Shown: positions 33,101 to 41,793 of the stretch, piece after piece
Position numbering within the stretch: the first letter of the stretch is position 1
Layout of the letters: each line of letters begins with the position of its first letter
Source: Ophiocordyceps camponoti-saundersi (nom. inval.)
Taxonomy: Eukaryota; Ascomycota; Sordariomycetes; Hypocreales; Ophiocordycipitaceae
Reading direction: 5' to 3'
Assembly: GCA_003339415.1 (NCBI GenBank)
Contig: PDHQ01000026.1
Span: 62,001-126,000, forward strand
DNA: 64,000 nucleotides
Position numbers and translations under genes: made by a program
Notes under the pieces: generated by a model
Told to the model about the DNA's origin: nothing
Database searches by the model: none
Seen by the model: only the letters and a program-made list of their open reading frames with translations

Positions 33101-34655
33101 GATGATGATCTTGATCCATTAATCCTGCCTCTTGAGCTCGTTCAATCGAGCTACGTCGTTCAAATTGACTCGAAGGAAGCCTCGAAGTGACCATCGAGCC
33201 CGACACAGGGCTGACTAGTCTTCTGCTTCTCCCGGACGATGAGGCCGTCATGATGGGGGCGCTGTCCCGAACACCGGCTCCAACTGAGGCCAGTGAGGTT
33301 TCACCCGCAGAAGCGTCTACATGCCAGGCAAAATCTTCCGTAGCGTAATAGAGGTGCTCGTCGGCATGAATCTCATTCGGATACTGTAAGCTGGGGTCAA
33401 TACTCATGGCCGGCACCGAGGGCTGGTTATTGCCGAGAGCCGCAGCCGGATAATGTGGCACAGGGGTGCTTCGAGTAAAGGCAGCCGCGTCCACCATGTG
33501 ATTGGTAGCGGATGATGAGCCGATACGAGTCTCAGTCGTTAGTCCTAGGGATTGAGCCCCGTATGACATGGTGTGTCCAGTCCTTCTGGACGTCAAGTGC
33601 TGGTTAAACGGGCGTTCGAAAAGCGTCCTGGACGGCGTATGAAAGTCATCGTTACTGGTCTTCTGATGACCTCTTCGAGATGCTACAACCGAAGGAACGA
33701 TCGAAACATGACCGCCCGTAACTGACGGGCTGAAGTAGACTTCTTGTGTCTGAGACGCGCCATCGACCATAGTCGGTCGAGGTGGTGAAGTCTTGGTAGA
33801 TTTCTCTGCTGCTTCCGCCCCCGTGTTCATGCTCGCCTCGCTGCCATCGGTGTCGTAGCCAGACAAGAGACCGGCCACGGGGCTCGGAGATCGACTGCTG
33901 TATTTCCATGACGCGGCTTGCCTGAAGAAGGAGAATCGCTTCTTCTTCTTCTTGCTTCTTTTCTTCTCCTTTTCGCCATCGAAGAGCAGGTCGAGTCCCA
34001 GTCCTTCCTCGAGGAGCGCTCCATATGACATCCTGGCACGCTTGATAAAGGCCGGTGAAACGAACTCGTCGGTCTCGAACTCCGGAGGAGCTTGCCTTTT
34101 AACCGGAAGAGATGACGGGCCAACGGGATCGGAAACAGGGAGGAAAGCGGTCTCGATGGGTGCAGCGGACACCATGGGGACTGCTTGCGGAGGCTGCGAC
34201 TCAGGCAAGCCTCCATCCGCCTCGTGAGGGAGGTCGATGTCTATAACGTCGCAGCTCTGATCCTGTGCGCGCCGAAGACTCAACAGCAGACGACTCTCAA
34301 ACAACAGCTGCCATTCCGAAGAACCTTGAGGCAGACGCATCTGCGGCTCAAGCTTCCTCCATTGAGCTCCCTTGAGGCTGACGCGAACCTCATCGCCACC
34401 ACCGATAGAAGCATCAGCCAGCGCTTTGGCAGCAGCGGCGCGAAACTCGACGCGAATCTGTCCCCCTCGGCTTCGCAGATGGTAGTCTCGGTCGGCTAGG
34501 ATGAAAGCGGTAGATCGCGTGACGGAGCTGTAGGGCCAGGTGATGGTAACGACGCCGTCGACGACGCGCGACGCTGCATCGTCGATTTCGGGTTGCAGCT
34601 GCGCCAAGGGTGTTGCTTCGGCGCTGCGCAGCGCTTCTAGGTCGTCGTCACCCAT
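30126..34655 (-). CDS. Large acidic protein with POT1/Cdc13-type telomere-binding OB-fold
   Basis: Single exon of 1509 residues. The C-terminal region at about residues 1365-1455 (RDYMLELVLTDAS, VAQMFRP, VVQAGDVVLLRRVQVMSLQGREFGVRAGEASAWAVF) matches the Telo_bind OB-fold that binds single-stranded telomeric DNA. The N-terminal about 140 residues (VVDGVVTITWPYSSV, QIRVEFRAAAAKALA, WQLLFESRLLLSL) also look like a conserved OB-type fold of this fungal family. Between them is a very acidic, Ser-rich, probably disordered middle with imperfect repeats (EASARS, RSDADVEDA, ESDMDV). A basic helix ends the protein. It probably acts in the nucleus in telomere end protection. Start ATG 34655 (MGDDDLEAL). 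It is not clearly the canonical POT1; that remains inference. Confidence 0.8.
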   Translation of the reverse strand: MGDDDLEALRSAEATPLAQLQPEIDDAASRVVDGVVTITWPYSSVTRSTAFILADRDYHLRSRGGQIRVEFRAAAAKALADASIGGGDEVRVSLKGAQWRKLEPQMRLPQGSSEWQLLFESRLLLSLRRAQDQSCDVIDIDLPHEADGGLPESQPPQAVPMVSAAPIETAFLPVSDPVGPSSLPVKRQAPPEFETDEFVSPAFIKRARMSYGALLEEGLGLDLLFDGEKEKKRSKKKKKRFSFFRQAASWKYSSRSPSPVAGLLSGYDTDGSEASMNTGAEAAEKSTKTSPPRPTMVDGASQTQEVYFSPSVTGGHVSIVPSVVASRRGHQKTSNDDFHTPSRTLFERPFNQHLTSRRTGHTMSYGAQSLGLTTETRIGSSSATNHMVDAAAFTRSTPVPHYPAAALGNNQPSVPAMSIDPSLQYPNEIHADEHLYYATEDFAWHVDASAGETSLASVGAGVRDSAPIMTASSSGRSRRLVSPVSGSMVTSRLPSSQFERRSSIERAQEAGLMDQDHHHNAYPSTRRASGEEYSLATQVGADDDDAEHNLDEMERENEIAAEEVGDPLNRYGNSRFRRSSYSSDGRSDARVGANYDMQGQYQDGYEVEYGSEYNAQYGANESDGGSDSVPATPRKPVVIDLLSDSDEEPAVPDTAASRAVDEPTTRRQYETRSSEADDDEASNRSDADVEDAVSHRSEADTDENEASARSLERSDADMEENDDLTTSHMDAREGEVSDKEVGGADAAVRFVKSSVSVASDEDVGRSNVAPRGAESPARSFADLEEAEASARSDVGSEASARSQSSARFEADDENREASAGSAKSQTSSTSEAHMSKADDMNQGTEQGEASGGWAHDTDEEAASGEHERASEEDSQRDDSVMDDARHANEELQPAEEAGNSCSSEEMSVEVNEAPDHAKSIVEGQAEEGEGEDEDDELVEAIAEESDMDVNVMTSQPAGHEDGDAASRLDARAEESDMDVEYLASQPPRPDVDGAPPSSQAAEEDDVTEHVGMDSKEGASESEMPGHVEVAVVIPQHLGQDVGDEEQTCAEVNEDEERLFEGRASGQTADSNSDDEFQDAPTSPQNDQEELQYAEARDEDVPREESTQMGNQKPPSPRHESQPEQEAEEMVKAETQATTEHHDSEMRDEDEERDAPDASQTSTRSLRDRSLTKSKGQELEVLIPSRSLRQSLKASSAASQELGDEDPSVALAQAAASPQSSGFGPGKETRSAARLRAASSNHRSDQTDPSLRLARATVSEAAQAKDGSPTTRKADGPTKRSKRRQATPETTTTPRELRSSGRASSPVESVQASPSTTATGSDEETAEAKRKLLATLRTRLPESVPLQSLRSQLNRTVDVMAMSTMTPAQPHRPKHGPRDYMLELVLTDASTAPGKAVVAQMFRPHVESLPVVQAGDVVLLRRVQVMSLQGREFGVRAGEASAWAVFEKDETEMLAQIKGPPVEVTEGEIEYARGLKQWWALVTRNERAMARVEKATEKKITRAKEAKDRA

Positions 34656-36550
34656 GTTTGGGGCGGCGGCGGCGGCGGAAAGCGGCAGCAGCAGCAGCAG
34701 CAGCAGCAGGTGTCGCGTCTAAGTATTCAAGGTGCTGTGTGTGGGTGAGCGGTTCATGATGAGGGTTGCCGCAGAGCGTTGGGAGACGCGGCGATTGTTT
34801 GGCTCAGCACGAGGAAGGAAGCTAAGATGCCGCAGGGCCTACCCGCAGTAGGTAGTCAGTACTAAGGTGGAGGTGGGTACCTCTCAGTGTGTTATGTAAT
34901 CAGCCCATCCCAGCCAACCAAACCAAGGTGACCTCCAAGTTTGCTCCCCCATCCTCCTGAGCCTGAGTGGTAGGATGCTTCATCACAGACACAGACAGTT
35001 CAACGGGAACAAAAGCAAGTCTCTTCTAGAGCATACCCAAGCAAGGTTAGAGGATCTTTGCCTCGAGCTCATACTCTGCAGGAGGATCATTTCTTCTCTT
35101 GGGGTTCCAGACTCTCTAGGGTTAGGGTCGAGAACGATCTTGATGTATGTCCAAGCTAAGAGGGGAAAGCTTCGCTCGGAGATTTTAGCGAGAAGAAGAT
35201 GAGCCACAGCGAATTAAGCAGTAAAAAGGTGCCTGTCGCAACGCCATGAAGCGGTTGGTTGGCAGGGGGGCAAAAGGGAGGTGCACTCTGTGGCAAATGC
35301 GCTGTGATTATCACATACATGATATATTTCATTCATTGCATGGCATTATCCTTCTATTGAACGGGATCCCGACCAATCATTTGCATACAGTCCCCAGGTG
35401 CTCGTCATCTCTTGAACAATAGACATGAATGTATCTGTAACTTCTCCAGCTTCACCCCTGACGTTGCGGGCACTTTCTCCCGCTACCTCTAGACAGCGAT
35501 TTCGGATCCAGTTCGCAAAGGGCGAGCCGTTGATTGATGATTACATTGTTTACAGCTTAAAAGACAGATGTAGAAGCTGTATCATTCTATCCCTCAGATC
35601 CAGACAACAGGGTAGCATCACGAGCCCGTCAAGGCTTAGACTCATCCATCCGACCCCTGAAAGCTGATGAATCATTCTGCTCGGCCCGCGCTGAGACGTT
35701 GAAAGAAAGATCAGCATGACGCTTAGCAGGATAGACAAAGTGTACAACGTTCGGAAGCTGGATACCTAGGTTTTGCTCCTTCTACCTCGTTAAATCAACC
35801 ACCAGCAGCATTGACACCAGACATTTCATCATGTCCGCCATTGACACTGACTCACAAATATCTCTTTCACTTGCTCGTTATAGATAACCTGAGCAGAGAA
35901 GCATAAAACTTCTTACCACACACATTGACAGTGATGGCTACGAGACGTCTCCTCCGCATGGAATCTAAAGCCTTCTCCCAACCTAGTCAGTTTGATCCCA
36001 ACGTGCTAAGCTACGGAAGAAGAGATCATGTTTCAACTCCTACTTTCGAGAGCCGAGGCGGATGTGAGAAATCCTCCTTGGGGGACGCAATCGATTGAGA
36101 CCGGCATGACATCCGAGTAGTACTTCATAATTTTATCAGCAATAACACTGGTAGCGACTGGATAGTGTAAGTCGTCCATTATCTCGGAAAGAGAGGCTTT
36201 TCACAACAAGTCGTGCCTTCAACGTTCCCAATGCAAACAAAAACTTAAATGCTGACGCTTGTCATGCGCATTCATCGGGTCAAAAGTCCATCCAATGACT
36301 CGCTATAGCAATCTCGCGTCGCACCTCATTAGAACTGTTTGATCTCATCATTGCAGATTCGCAAAGGAGGTCGTTTCACTCATCTCAAGGAGAAGACTAC
36401 GATTCATCTATCCCTTTAGCCGGCCGAAACGATACGTTTCGTCCCGTCGTCCGATTCAGAACCACCGGCTGGTAAGAAAGGACGTATAACAACTATCATC
36501 GCCGCCCAGGTTTCGAACCAAACATAATAATTCTCACGCAACTTTGAAAG
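34656..36550. other. 1.9 kb AT-richer divergent spacer
   Basis: Between the POT1-like gene and the amidase. A (GCA)n-like run at 34687-34708 lies just upstream of the POT1-like ATG. Two telomere-like TTAGGG-type units (GGGTTAGGG) occur near 35119-35127. The rest is lower GC than the genes and shows no coding frame or RNA fold that I can support. Confidence 0.5.
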
Positions 36551-38242
36551 ATGCATCTTCTCAACTTCCTCCCCCTCGCCTTGGGCCTTGTCCATGCCGC
36601 GGCCGGTGCGCCGGACGCGTCCAAGCTTCCACCGCTGCTTGACGCAACGCTGGACCAGCTGCGCAACGGTCTGGACGAAGGACTCTTCACCAGTGTTGAC
36701 CTCGTCAAGGCCTACCTCAGCAGAATCATAGAGGTCAACCCGAAGCTCAACACCATGATCGAGGTTAATCCGGACGCTGTATCCATCGCCCAGGAGCTGG
36801 ACGACAAGTTGAAAAAGGACGGCAAACCACTGTCTCCGCTTCATGGGATTCCCGTCGTTATCAAGGCTGCCATCGGGACCGATGATAAGATGAACACCAC
36901 GGCTGGATCGTTTGCGCTTCAGGGATCTAGGGTTCCCGAGGATAGCGGCATTGTCCAACGGCTGCGTAAGGCTGGCGCCATCATCCTCGGCAAGACCAAT
37001 ATGTCGCAATGGAGCAACCTCCGCAGCAGCCAGCAACCAAATGGCTGGACGTCCATCGGCGGCCAATCTTTCGCTGCCTATGTCGAGGACCAGAGCCCTT
37101 CGGGTTCATCGGGAGGAAGTGGCGTCGCGGCTTCTCTCGGCCTCGCCTGGGCGGCCGTCGGCACCGACTCGACTGGTTCAGTCGTGATGCCAGCAGCGGC
37201 CAACAACATCGTGGGCATCAAGCCTTCAGTCGGACTGACATCGCGATACCTAGTCGTTCCCTATTCGAAAGAATATGACACCGTCGGGCCAATGACGCGA
37301 ACCGTCAAGGATACCGCCCACCTACTCGCCGCCATGGCCGGACCCGATCCGCAAGATGAGGCGACGAATGACATTCCCGACGGCGGCAAGGTGCCAGACT
37401 ACGTGGCAGCTTGCCAGTCAGAGGGTCTCAAGGGCAAACGCGTCGGCGTGCCATCGATCGAACAACTTGAAAGACTCAGCTACATCAATGAAACGAACAG
37501 CGAAGCAAGCCGTGAAGCATTCGACAAGGCTCTCCAGGTCTTGAAGGATGCCGGTGCCGAACTGGTGAACGACATACCGCTTCCGGGAGTTGACGTCTTT
37601 GAGACCTCGGACGGTTTCGAGGAAGTCTTCCGCGTGGTATTCGCCGGCTTGGATGAAGTCATGCGCGGCTACCTGTCGAAGCTGACGGTGAACCCCAACA
37701 ACATCACCTCGGTCCGTGACATCGTCAACTTCACCAAGAACGACAAACGAGAGAAGTTCCCCGAAGTACCAGTCGACACCTTTGAAGACGCGCTGGCATT
37801 CCCCTTCAACACTTCATCACAGCAGTATAAGGACCTTCTCGCTCAGATACGATTCGTGGCAGGCGAGCAGGGTATCACGGGAGCCATCAAGAACAACTCG
37901 CTCGACGCCATCGTCGCGCCAGGCGCCTTCTTCGTAAACAGCGCCTCAGTTCTCGGCTCACCAGTCATCACCGTACCGCTAGGCGGCGCTTCAGAAAAGG
38001 CAGTAGTGCGCTTCGACCGCTCCTCTGGAAAGCTGAAAGAATCGGCGCCTAACCATCCATTCGGCTTGTCGTTTGCCGGACCCAGGTTCAGCGAGGAAAC
38101 CCTGATTGGAATGGCATTCGCTTTCGAGGAAAGAACTCAAGCGAGAACCAAGATCAAGCCGATTATCGAAGTGAAGACGGAGATTGCAGACATCCTGGAG
38201 AAGAAGGAGGTAAAGAAGGTGGAGAAGGCTGGGGAGAAATAG
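36551..38242 (+). CDS. Amidase-signature family hydrolase, likely secreted
   Basis: Hydrolase of the AS family with a Ser-cisSer-Lys triad. Single exon of 563 residues with a clear signal peptide (MHLLNFLPLALGLVHAAAG, cleavage near residue 20). The catalytic Lys is in PVVIKAAIG near residue 100; the Gly/Ser loop SGSSGGSGVAASLGLA near 185-200 carries the cis-Ser; the nucleophile Ser is in GTDSTGSVVMPA near 212. KPSVGLTSR follows. Substrate cannot be predicted; secreted fungal members are usually annotated glutamyl-tRNA amidotransferase-like or acetamidase-like by homology only. The C-terminus is Lys/Glu-rich. The FMO gene follows 346 bp downstream on the same strand; no cluster is implied. Confidence 0.92.
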   Translation: MHLLNFLPLALGLVHAAAGAPDASKLPPLLDATLDQLRNGLDEGLFTSVDLVKAYLSRIIEVNPKLNTMIEVNPDAVSIAQELDDKLKKDGKPLSPLHGIPVVIKAAIGTDDKMNTTAGSFALQGSRVPEDSGIVQRLRKAGAIILGKTNMSQWSNLRSSQQPNGWTSIGGQSFAAYVEDQSPSGSSGGSGVAASLGLAWAAVGTDSTGSVVMPAAANNIVGIKPSVGLTSRYLVVPYSKEYDTVGPMTRTVKDTAHLLAAMAGPDPQDEATNDIPDGGKVPDYVAACQSEGLKGKRVGVPSIEQLERLSYINETNSEASREAFDKALQVLKDAGAELVNDIPLPGVDVFETSDGFEEVFRVVFAGLDEVMRGYLSKLTVNPNNITSVRDIVNFTKNDKREKFPEVPVDTFEDALAFPFNTSSQQYKDLLAQIRFVAGEQGITGAIKNNSLDAIVAPGAFFVNSASVLGSPVITVPLGGASEKAVVRFDRSSGKLKESAPNHPFGLSFAGPRFSEETLIGMAFAFEERTQARTKIKPIIEVKTEIADILEKKEVKKVEKAGEK

Positions 38243-38588
38243 GTGGCTGTTTGGGCGAGAATCTTTATCTTCTGTACTTCGTTGCGAATAGGATTTGTCA
38301 GAAGGGACGGTGATTTAAGAGCCTGGCAGGTCAGGTATGAACAGGTTTAAATCACAGTCGTTCCATAACGCCGTTACACCTTGCCTTTCCATCAGAATGA
38401 TAGACCTTGTGATAGATGAAGATGGATGAGAGTCATGAGGCAAAGCTGTATGTATGCTTATATAACCAGCCCATCCACCTCTATCTCACCTCTCTCACAC
38501 ATACAAACAGACATCAGCGAACAGTTAGAAAGCCTCCCAAGACCACCGACTCTCACCAACCCACCAAGATAGATCCCCACTCGCGGCC
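38243..38588. other. Amidase-FMO spacer
   Basis: 346 bp holding the amidase 3' end and the FMO promoter, with TATATAA at 38459-38465. Confidence 0.5.
38459..38465 (+). promoter_or_regulatory. TATA-box-like TATATAA upstream of FMO
   Basis: Lies 124 bp before the FMO ATG with a pyrimidine-rich stretch between, a plausible core promoter. Confidence 0.45.
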
Positions 38589-39959
38589 ATGACCCCTCGC
38601 TTCCACGTGAAGAGAATTGCCATCATCGGCGCCGGCCCTTCCGGCCTCATCGCAGCAAAATACCTCCTCGCCCAACAAGCCTTCGACGAAATCGTCATCT
38701 TCGAACAACAGCACGAAATAGGCGGCATCTGGGTACCCTCGCCCGCCGTGCCGAAGTGCCTCGTCCCGCAGACCGATCCGTTCCTGCCGCCGGAGGAACC
38801 GGTCGACTCTCCGGAAGATCGGTCCCGGGCTGCGTGCTTCCCGTCCGCCATCTACCATGATCTACGGGCCAACATCGTCGGTCCCTTGATGCAGTTCTCA
38901 GACGAGCCTTTTCCGTCATCTTGTCGCGTCTTTCCATCCTGTGACGATATCAGGACATGTATTCGTCGATACGGCGCCGACGTAAAACACCTTGTCCGCT
39001 TCAGTCTGCAGGTCGTCCGCCTTGAGCTGCTGCACGGGGATAGATGGCGGCTTCGTGTCCGGCACGTCGAAAGTGGTGACGTGACTGACCATGTCTTTGA
39101 TGCCGTCGTCGTCGCTTCTGGGCATTATTCTTTGCCTTTCATCCCAGATATCAGTAACATCGCCGCCTTTCACCACGTCCACCCGTCCGTCATCTTGCAC
39201 TCCAGGCAATACCGCCATCCCGATAGCTTCCGTGATAAAAAGGTCGTCGTCGTCGGAAACGGTCCCTCGGGCATTGATATCTCGTCCCAGATCAACGCCG
39301 TGTCCAAGGGCCAGACACTCCTCTCCGTCAGGTCTGTCACTTCGGCCGATAAGCTCGCCTTTTCGGGCTGCGATGAGGTTCCGGAGATAGTCGACTTTTT
39401 GGTCGATGAGCGAGGCGTACGCTTCAAAGATGGCAGGATAGAGACTGATGTCGATGCCATCGTCTTCTGCACCGGGTTTCTCTTTAGCTACCCCTTTCTA
39501 ACAGATATCCAATCCAAGCTCATCACCAACGGCCGCGGTGTCCATGGTCTCTACAAGCACTTATTCTACGCCCAGCATCCCACACTCGTCTTTCCCTCCC
39601 TTCTCATGAGATCCGTCCCTTGGCCTGTGTCAGAAGTACAGGCCGCAGCCTTCGCCACAGTCTGGTCGAATAAGCTGGAGCTGCCTCAAGCAGATGAGAT
39701 GCAGGCCTGGAGTAGAGACTTGTACAGCAGAGTGGGTGATGCTCTTCATACTCTTCCACCGGGCGGTAATTGTCAGTACATCAACGAGATGCACGACTGG
39801 GTCGTCAAGGCCTCGTATCTGGGAAAGGAGCCGCCGCGCTGGAGCGATTTTTGTGGTTGGCAGCATTTACATATGCACGAGGCAAGACGCCGCTTCCAGG
39901 AGCAAGGCTACCAAGCCATGACTTGGAAGGACTTGGGCCTCGAAGACGGATCAAACTGA
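38589..39959 (+). CDS. Flavin-containing monooxygenase-like protein
   Basis: FAD- and NADPH-dependent monooxygenase family (class B), acting on nucleophilic N or S centres or on ketones. Single exon, 456 residues. The FAD site GAGPSG is at residues 14-19 with the acidic end of the second beta strand (IVIFEQQHEIGGIW); the NADPH site GNGPSG is near 225-230; between them FHHVHPSVILHSRQY corresponds to the FxGxxxHxxxY-type FMO motif but with His replacing the first Gly. The later VFCTGF matches the ATG-containing motif. No membrane anchor. Fungal members of this size are often in secondary metabolism or sulfur metabolism; the substrate here is unknown. Confidence 0.88.
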   Translation: MTPRFHVKRIAIIGAGPSGLIAAKYLLAQQAFDEIVIFEQQHEIGGIWVPSPAVPKCLVPQTDPFLPPEEPVDSPEDRSRAACFPSAIYHDLRANIVGPLMQFSDEPFPSSCRVFPSCDDIRTCIRRYGADVKHLVRFSLQVVRLELLHGDRWRLRVRHVESGDVTDHVFDAVVVASGHYSLPFIPDISNIAAFHHVHPSVILHSRQYRHPDSFRDKKVVVVGNGPSGIDISSQINAVSKGQTLLSVRSVTSADKLAFSGCDEVPEIVDFLVDERGVRFKDGRIETDVDAIVFCTGFLFSYPFLTDIQSKLITNGRGVHGLYKHLFYAQHPTLVFPSLLMRSVPWPVSEVQAAAFATVWSNKLELPQADEMQAWSRDLYSRVGDALHTLPPGGNCQYINEMHDWVVKASYLGKEPPRWSDFCGWQHLHMHEARRRFQEQGYQAMTWKDLGLEDGSN

Positions 39960-40111
39960 TTCTGTCAAGGCAGTCGAACCAAATCACTGGGATTGGGAGG
40001 CTGTCACGACACGTCCCTTTCATCATTTCGGGCGTTCTCCATAACCCTTGACGCCGCGTAACTAATCCGTAAAACAGCATCCTCGGCTCAATCTACATTT
40101 GAAAAACTCAA

Positions 40112-41382
40112 CTACTTCTTCTTGGTAGTTTCCTTTTTGGCGCTCTCCTTCTTCGCGCCGCCTTTCTTCGCGCCGTCCTTGTTCGCGCCGTCCTTGTTCG
40201 CGCCGTCCTTGTTCGCAGCCTCCTTGGCAAAGACGGCGGCGTAAGGGTTTAGACGCAGCATCACCTGCTTGTTGCGCAGGGGATTCTTTTTCTGTACGGC
40301 GGACCGTCGGGTCTTAGCCTCACCCTTGGGCGCTTTCAGGGAGCTCTGGATTTCGGAGCTGTTGATCAGGCGGGCCAAGTCGGCCTGAGAGACAACGTTA
40401 GACGGCAGCAGGAAATCTCGCTTCAGCGCAGAAGGCTCAGTGGTAGAGCCGTATATTTCGTCGAGAGCCTTGAAGGCGGCGGAAGACCAGATGACGAATC
40501 GGCCCAGATGGCCGCCAGGGGCTAACTGAAGCAGGTTCAGGGCTGTCACGGGGCAGGTCTCGACGCCAGGGATGTTGCGGAAGCCTTTAACGAGCTCCTT
40601 GCCATCAGCCTCGGGGGAGTAGACGACGAGCGGTCCACGGCGTTGGCGGTGGCGGCGGCCACGGAGTTTGCCCTTTCCAGCGCGGAGCTTCTTGGAACAC
40701 TTGACCTTGTCAAGATCGGCACCTGCACCCACAGCCCGGAGGAGCGCGATGGAGGAGGAGGTGCGGGCCAAGGCGGTACCCTCGAGGAGCTTCGAGTCGA
40801 CGACGAGGGGAACTTCGGCGATGGTCATGATCTGGTGACCGCGGGCCATCAGCAGAGGCGCAACGGCGGACGCCGCCACGGCAGAGCACGTTGCGTATCG
40901 CCTGCAAGTCGAGATCAGTTTCAAGTCGGCATCATTGAGACTTGAGGGGTGGATTTACTTGTGACCCTGGTTGAGCTTCGCATGCCACTTGCGCCAGATC
41001 TTTGTCGGGGCGAACATGCGGCCAGAACGACACATGTTACCGAAGGCAGCCTGGCCAGCTCGGTGAGTACCACCACCGGAGACACGAGGAATACGGGCGA
41101 CGGCGCGACCTGAAATTTTCAACGATTAGCTCGCGGCCTGCCTTAGTCACAAGAAGCTCCATGACACGATCACTCACCCGTTCCCCAAGACTCGGCAGAA
41201 GTCTGGTGGCCAGCCTTCTCGCTCACAGCATACGGCTGACGTCTGTTCTTTGCCATGCCAGTGTGCACCTTTTGAACGATATCGGGACGAATCGGGCTTG
41301 TGAAGACGGCAGGCATGGGGTGGGTGTCTCCCGTAGGAACACCATCTTTGCCGATGATGGAGACGGTAGGTCGCGAAGTCAT
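40112..41382 (-). CDS. RPL4: 60S ribosomal protein eL4 (uL4 family)
   Basis: Core large-subunit protein lining the exit tunnel. Exons are 41382-41178, 41109-40959 and 40901-40112 (introns 68 and 57 bp), giving 381 residues. Family blocks are [22 protein letters not shown], the tunnel loop with [53 protein letters not shown], and [25 protein letters not shown]. The extreme C-terminus contains tandem NKDGA units encoded by a perfect 15-bp repeat, then AKKxxxKK, a lineage-specific basic tail. It converges with the FMO gene (152 bp between stops). Confidence 0.97.
40165..40218. repeat. 15-bp coding repeat in eL4 tail
   Basis: Three near-perfect in-frame copies of a 15-bp unit giving the tandem NKDGA units. 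Confidence 0.85.
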
Positions 41383-41793
41383 GGTGAAAAAAAGACCTGA
41401 ACCTGCGCGAAGAGACCTTCTTAGTCGAATATAATTGGGGTAATTCGGCGAATTGTGTGCTCACCTGGTCGTCGGGCGGCGTCGAAATTATGGATTGGGC
41501 GATGAGGAAAATAGAGCTCGCGATATAAATTGTGGTGGTTTTTTTCCCACGCCCCGTTTTGGTGGGCGCGAAGACCCTAACAGTCGGCGGGCGGCCCGTA
41601 CCCAAGTACCCTCGACCCACATCTTATGGGCGTATGTCCACGTGATCTCCTCTCATCACCACCTCGGGGCTCTTCAGCTTCATAGATCTTCCATTTTATG
41701 TCCAGTAGCGCAACTAACTAGTGTATATCTTTATGCATATGATACGCTCACGATTCATCCTACATTTTCCAGCGATCAACTCAGAGTTGCCAC
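41383..41793. other. eL4 promoter region
   Basis: 411 bp. It contains GACCCTAAC (TTAGGG on the coding strand) at 41571-41579 and a CACGTG at 41639-41644, motif types linked to Tbf1- and Cbf1-like control of ribosomal protein genes in other ascomycetes. The link here is inference. Confidence 0.45.

Noticed and set aside
35117..35128. Telomere end or subtelomere
   Set aside because: Only two units, flanked by single-copy housekeeping genes; not a telomere array.
34656..36550. Degenerate transposon or RIP-mutated repeat in the AT-richer spacer
   Set aside because: No terminal repeats, target-site duplications or transposase-like frames; base composition shift is mild.
36551..39959. Secondary-metabolite cluster from amidase plus FMO
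   Set aside because: No synthase, tailoring set or specific regulator nearby; neighbours are ribosomal and telomere-type genes.
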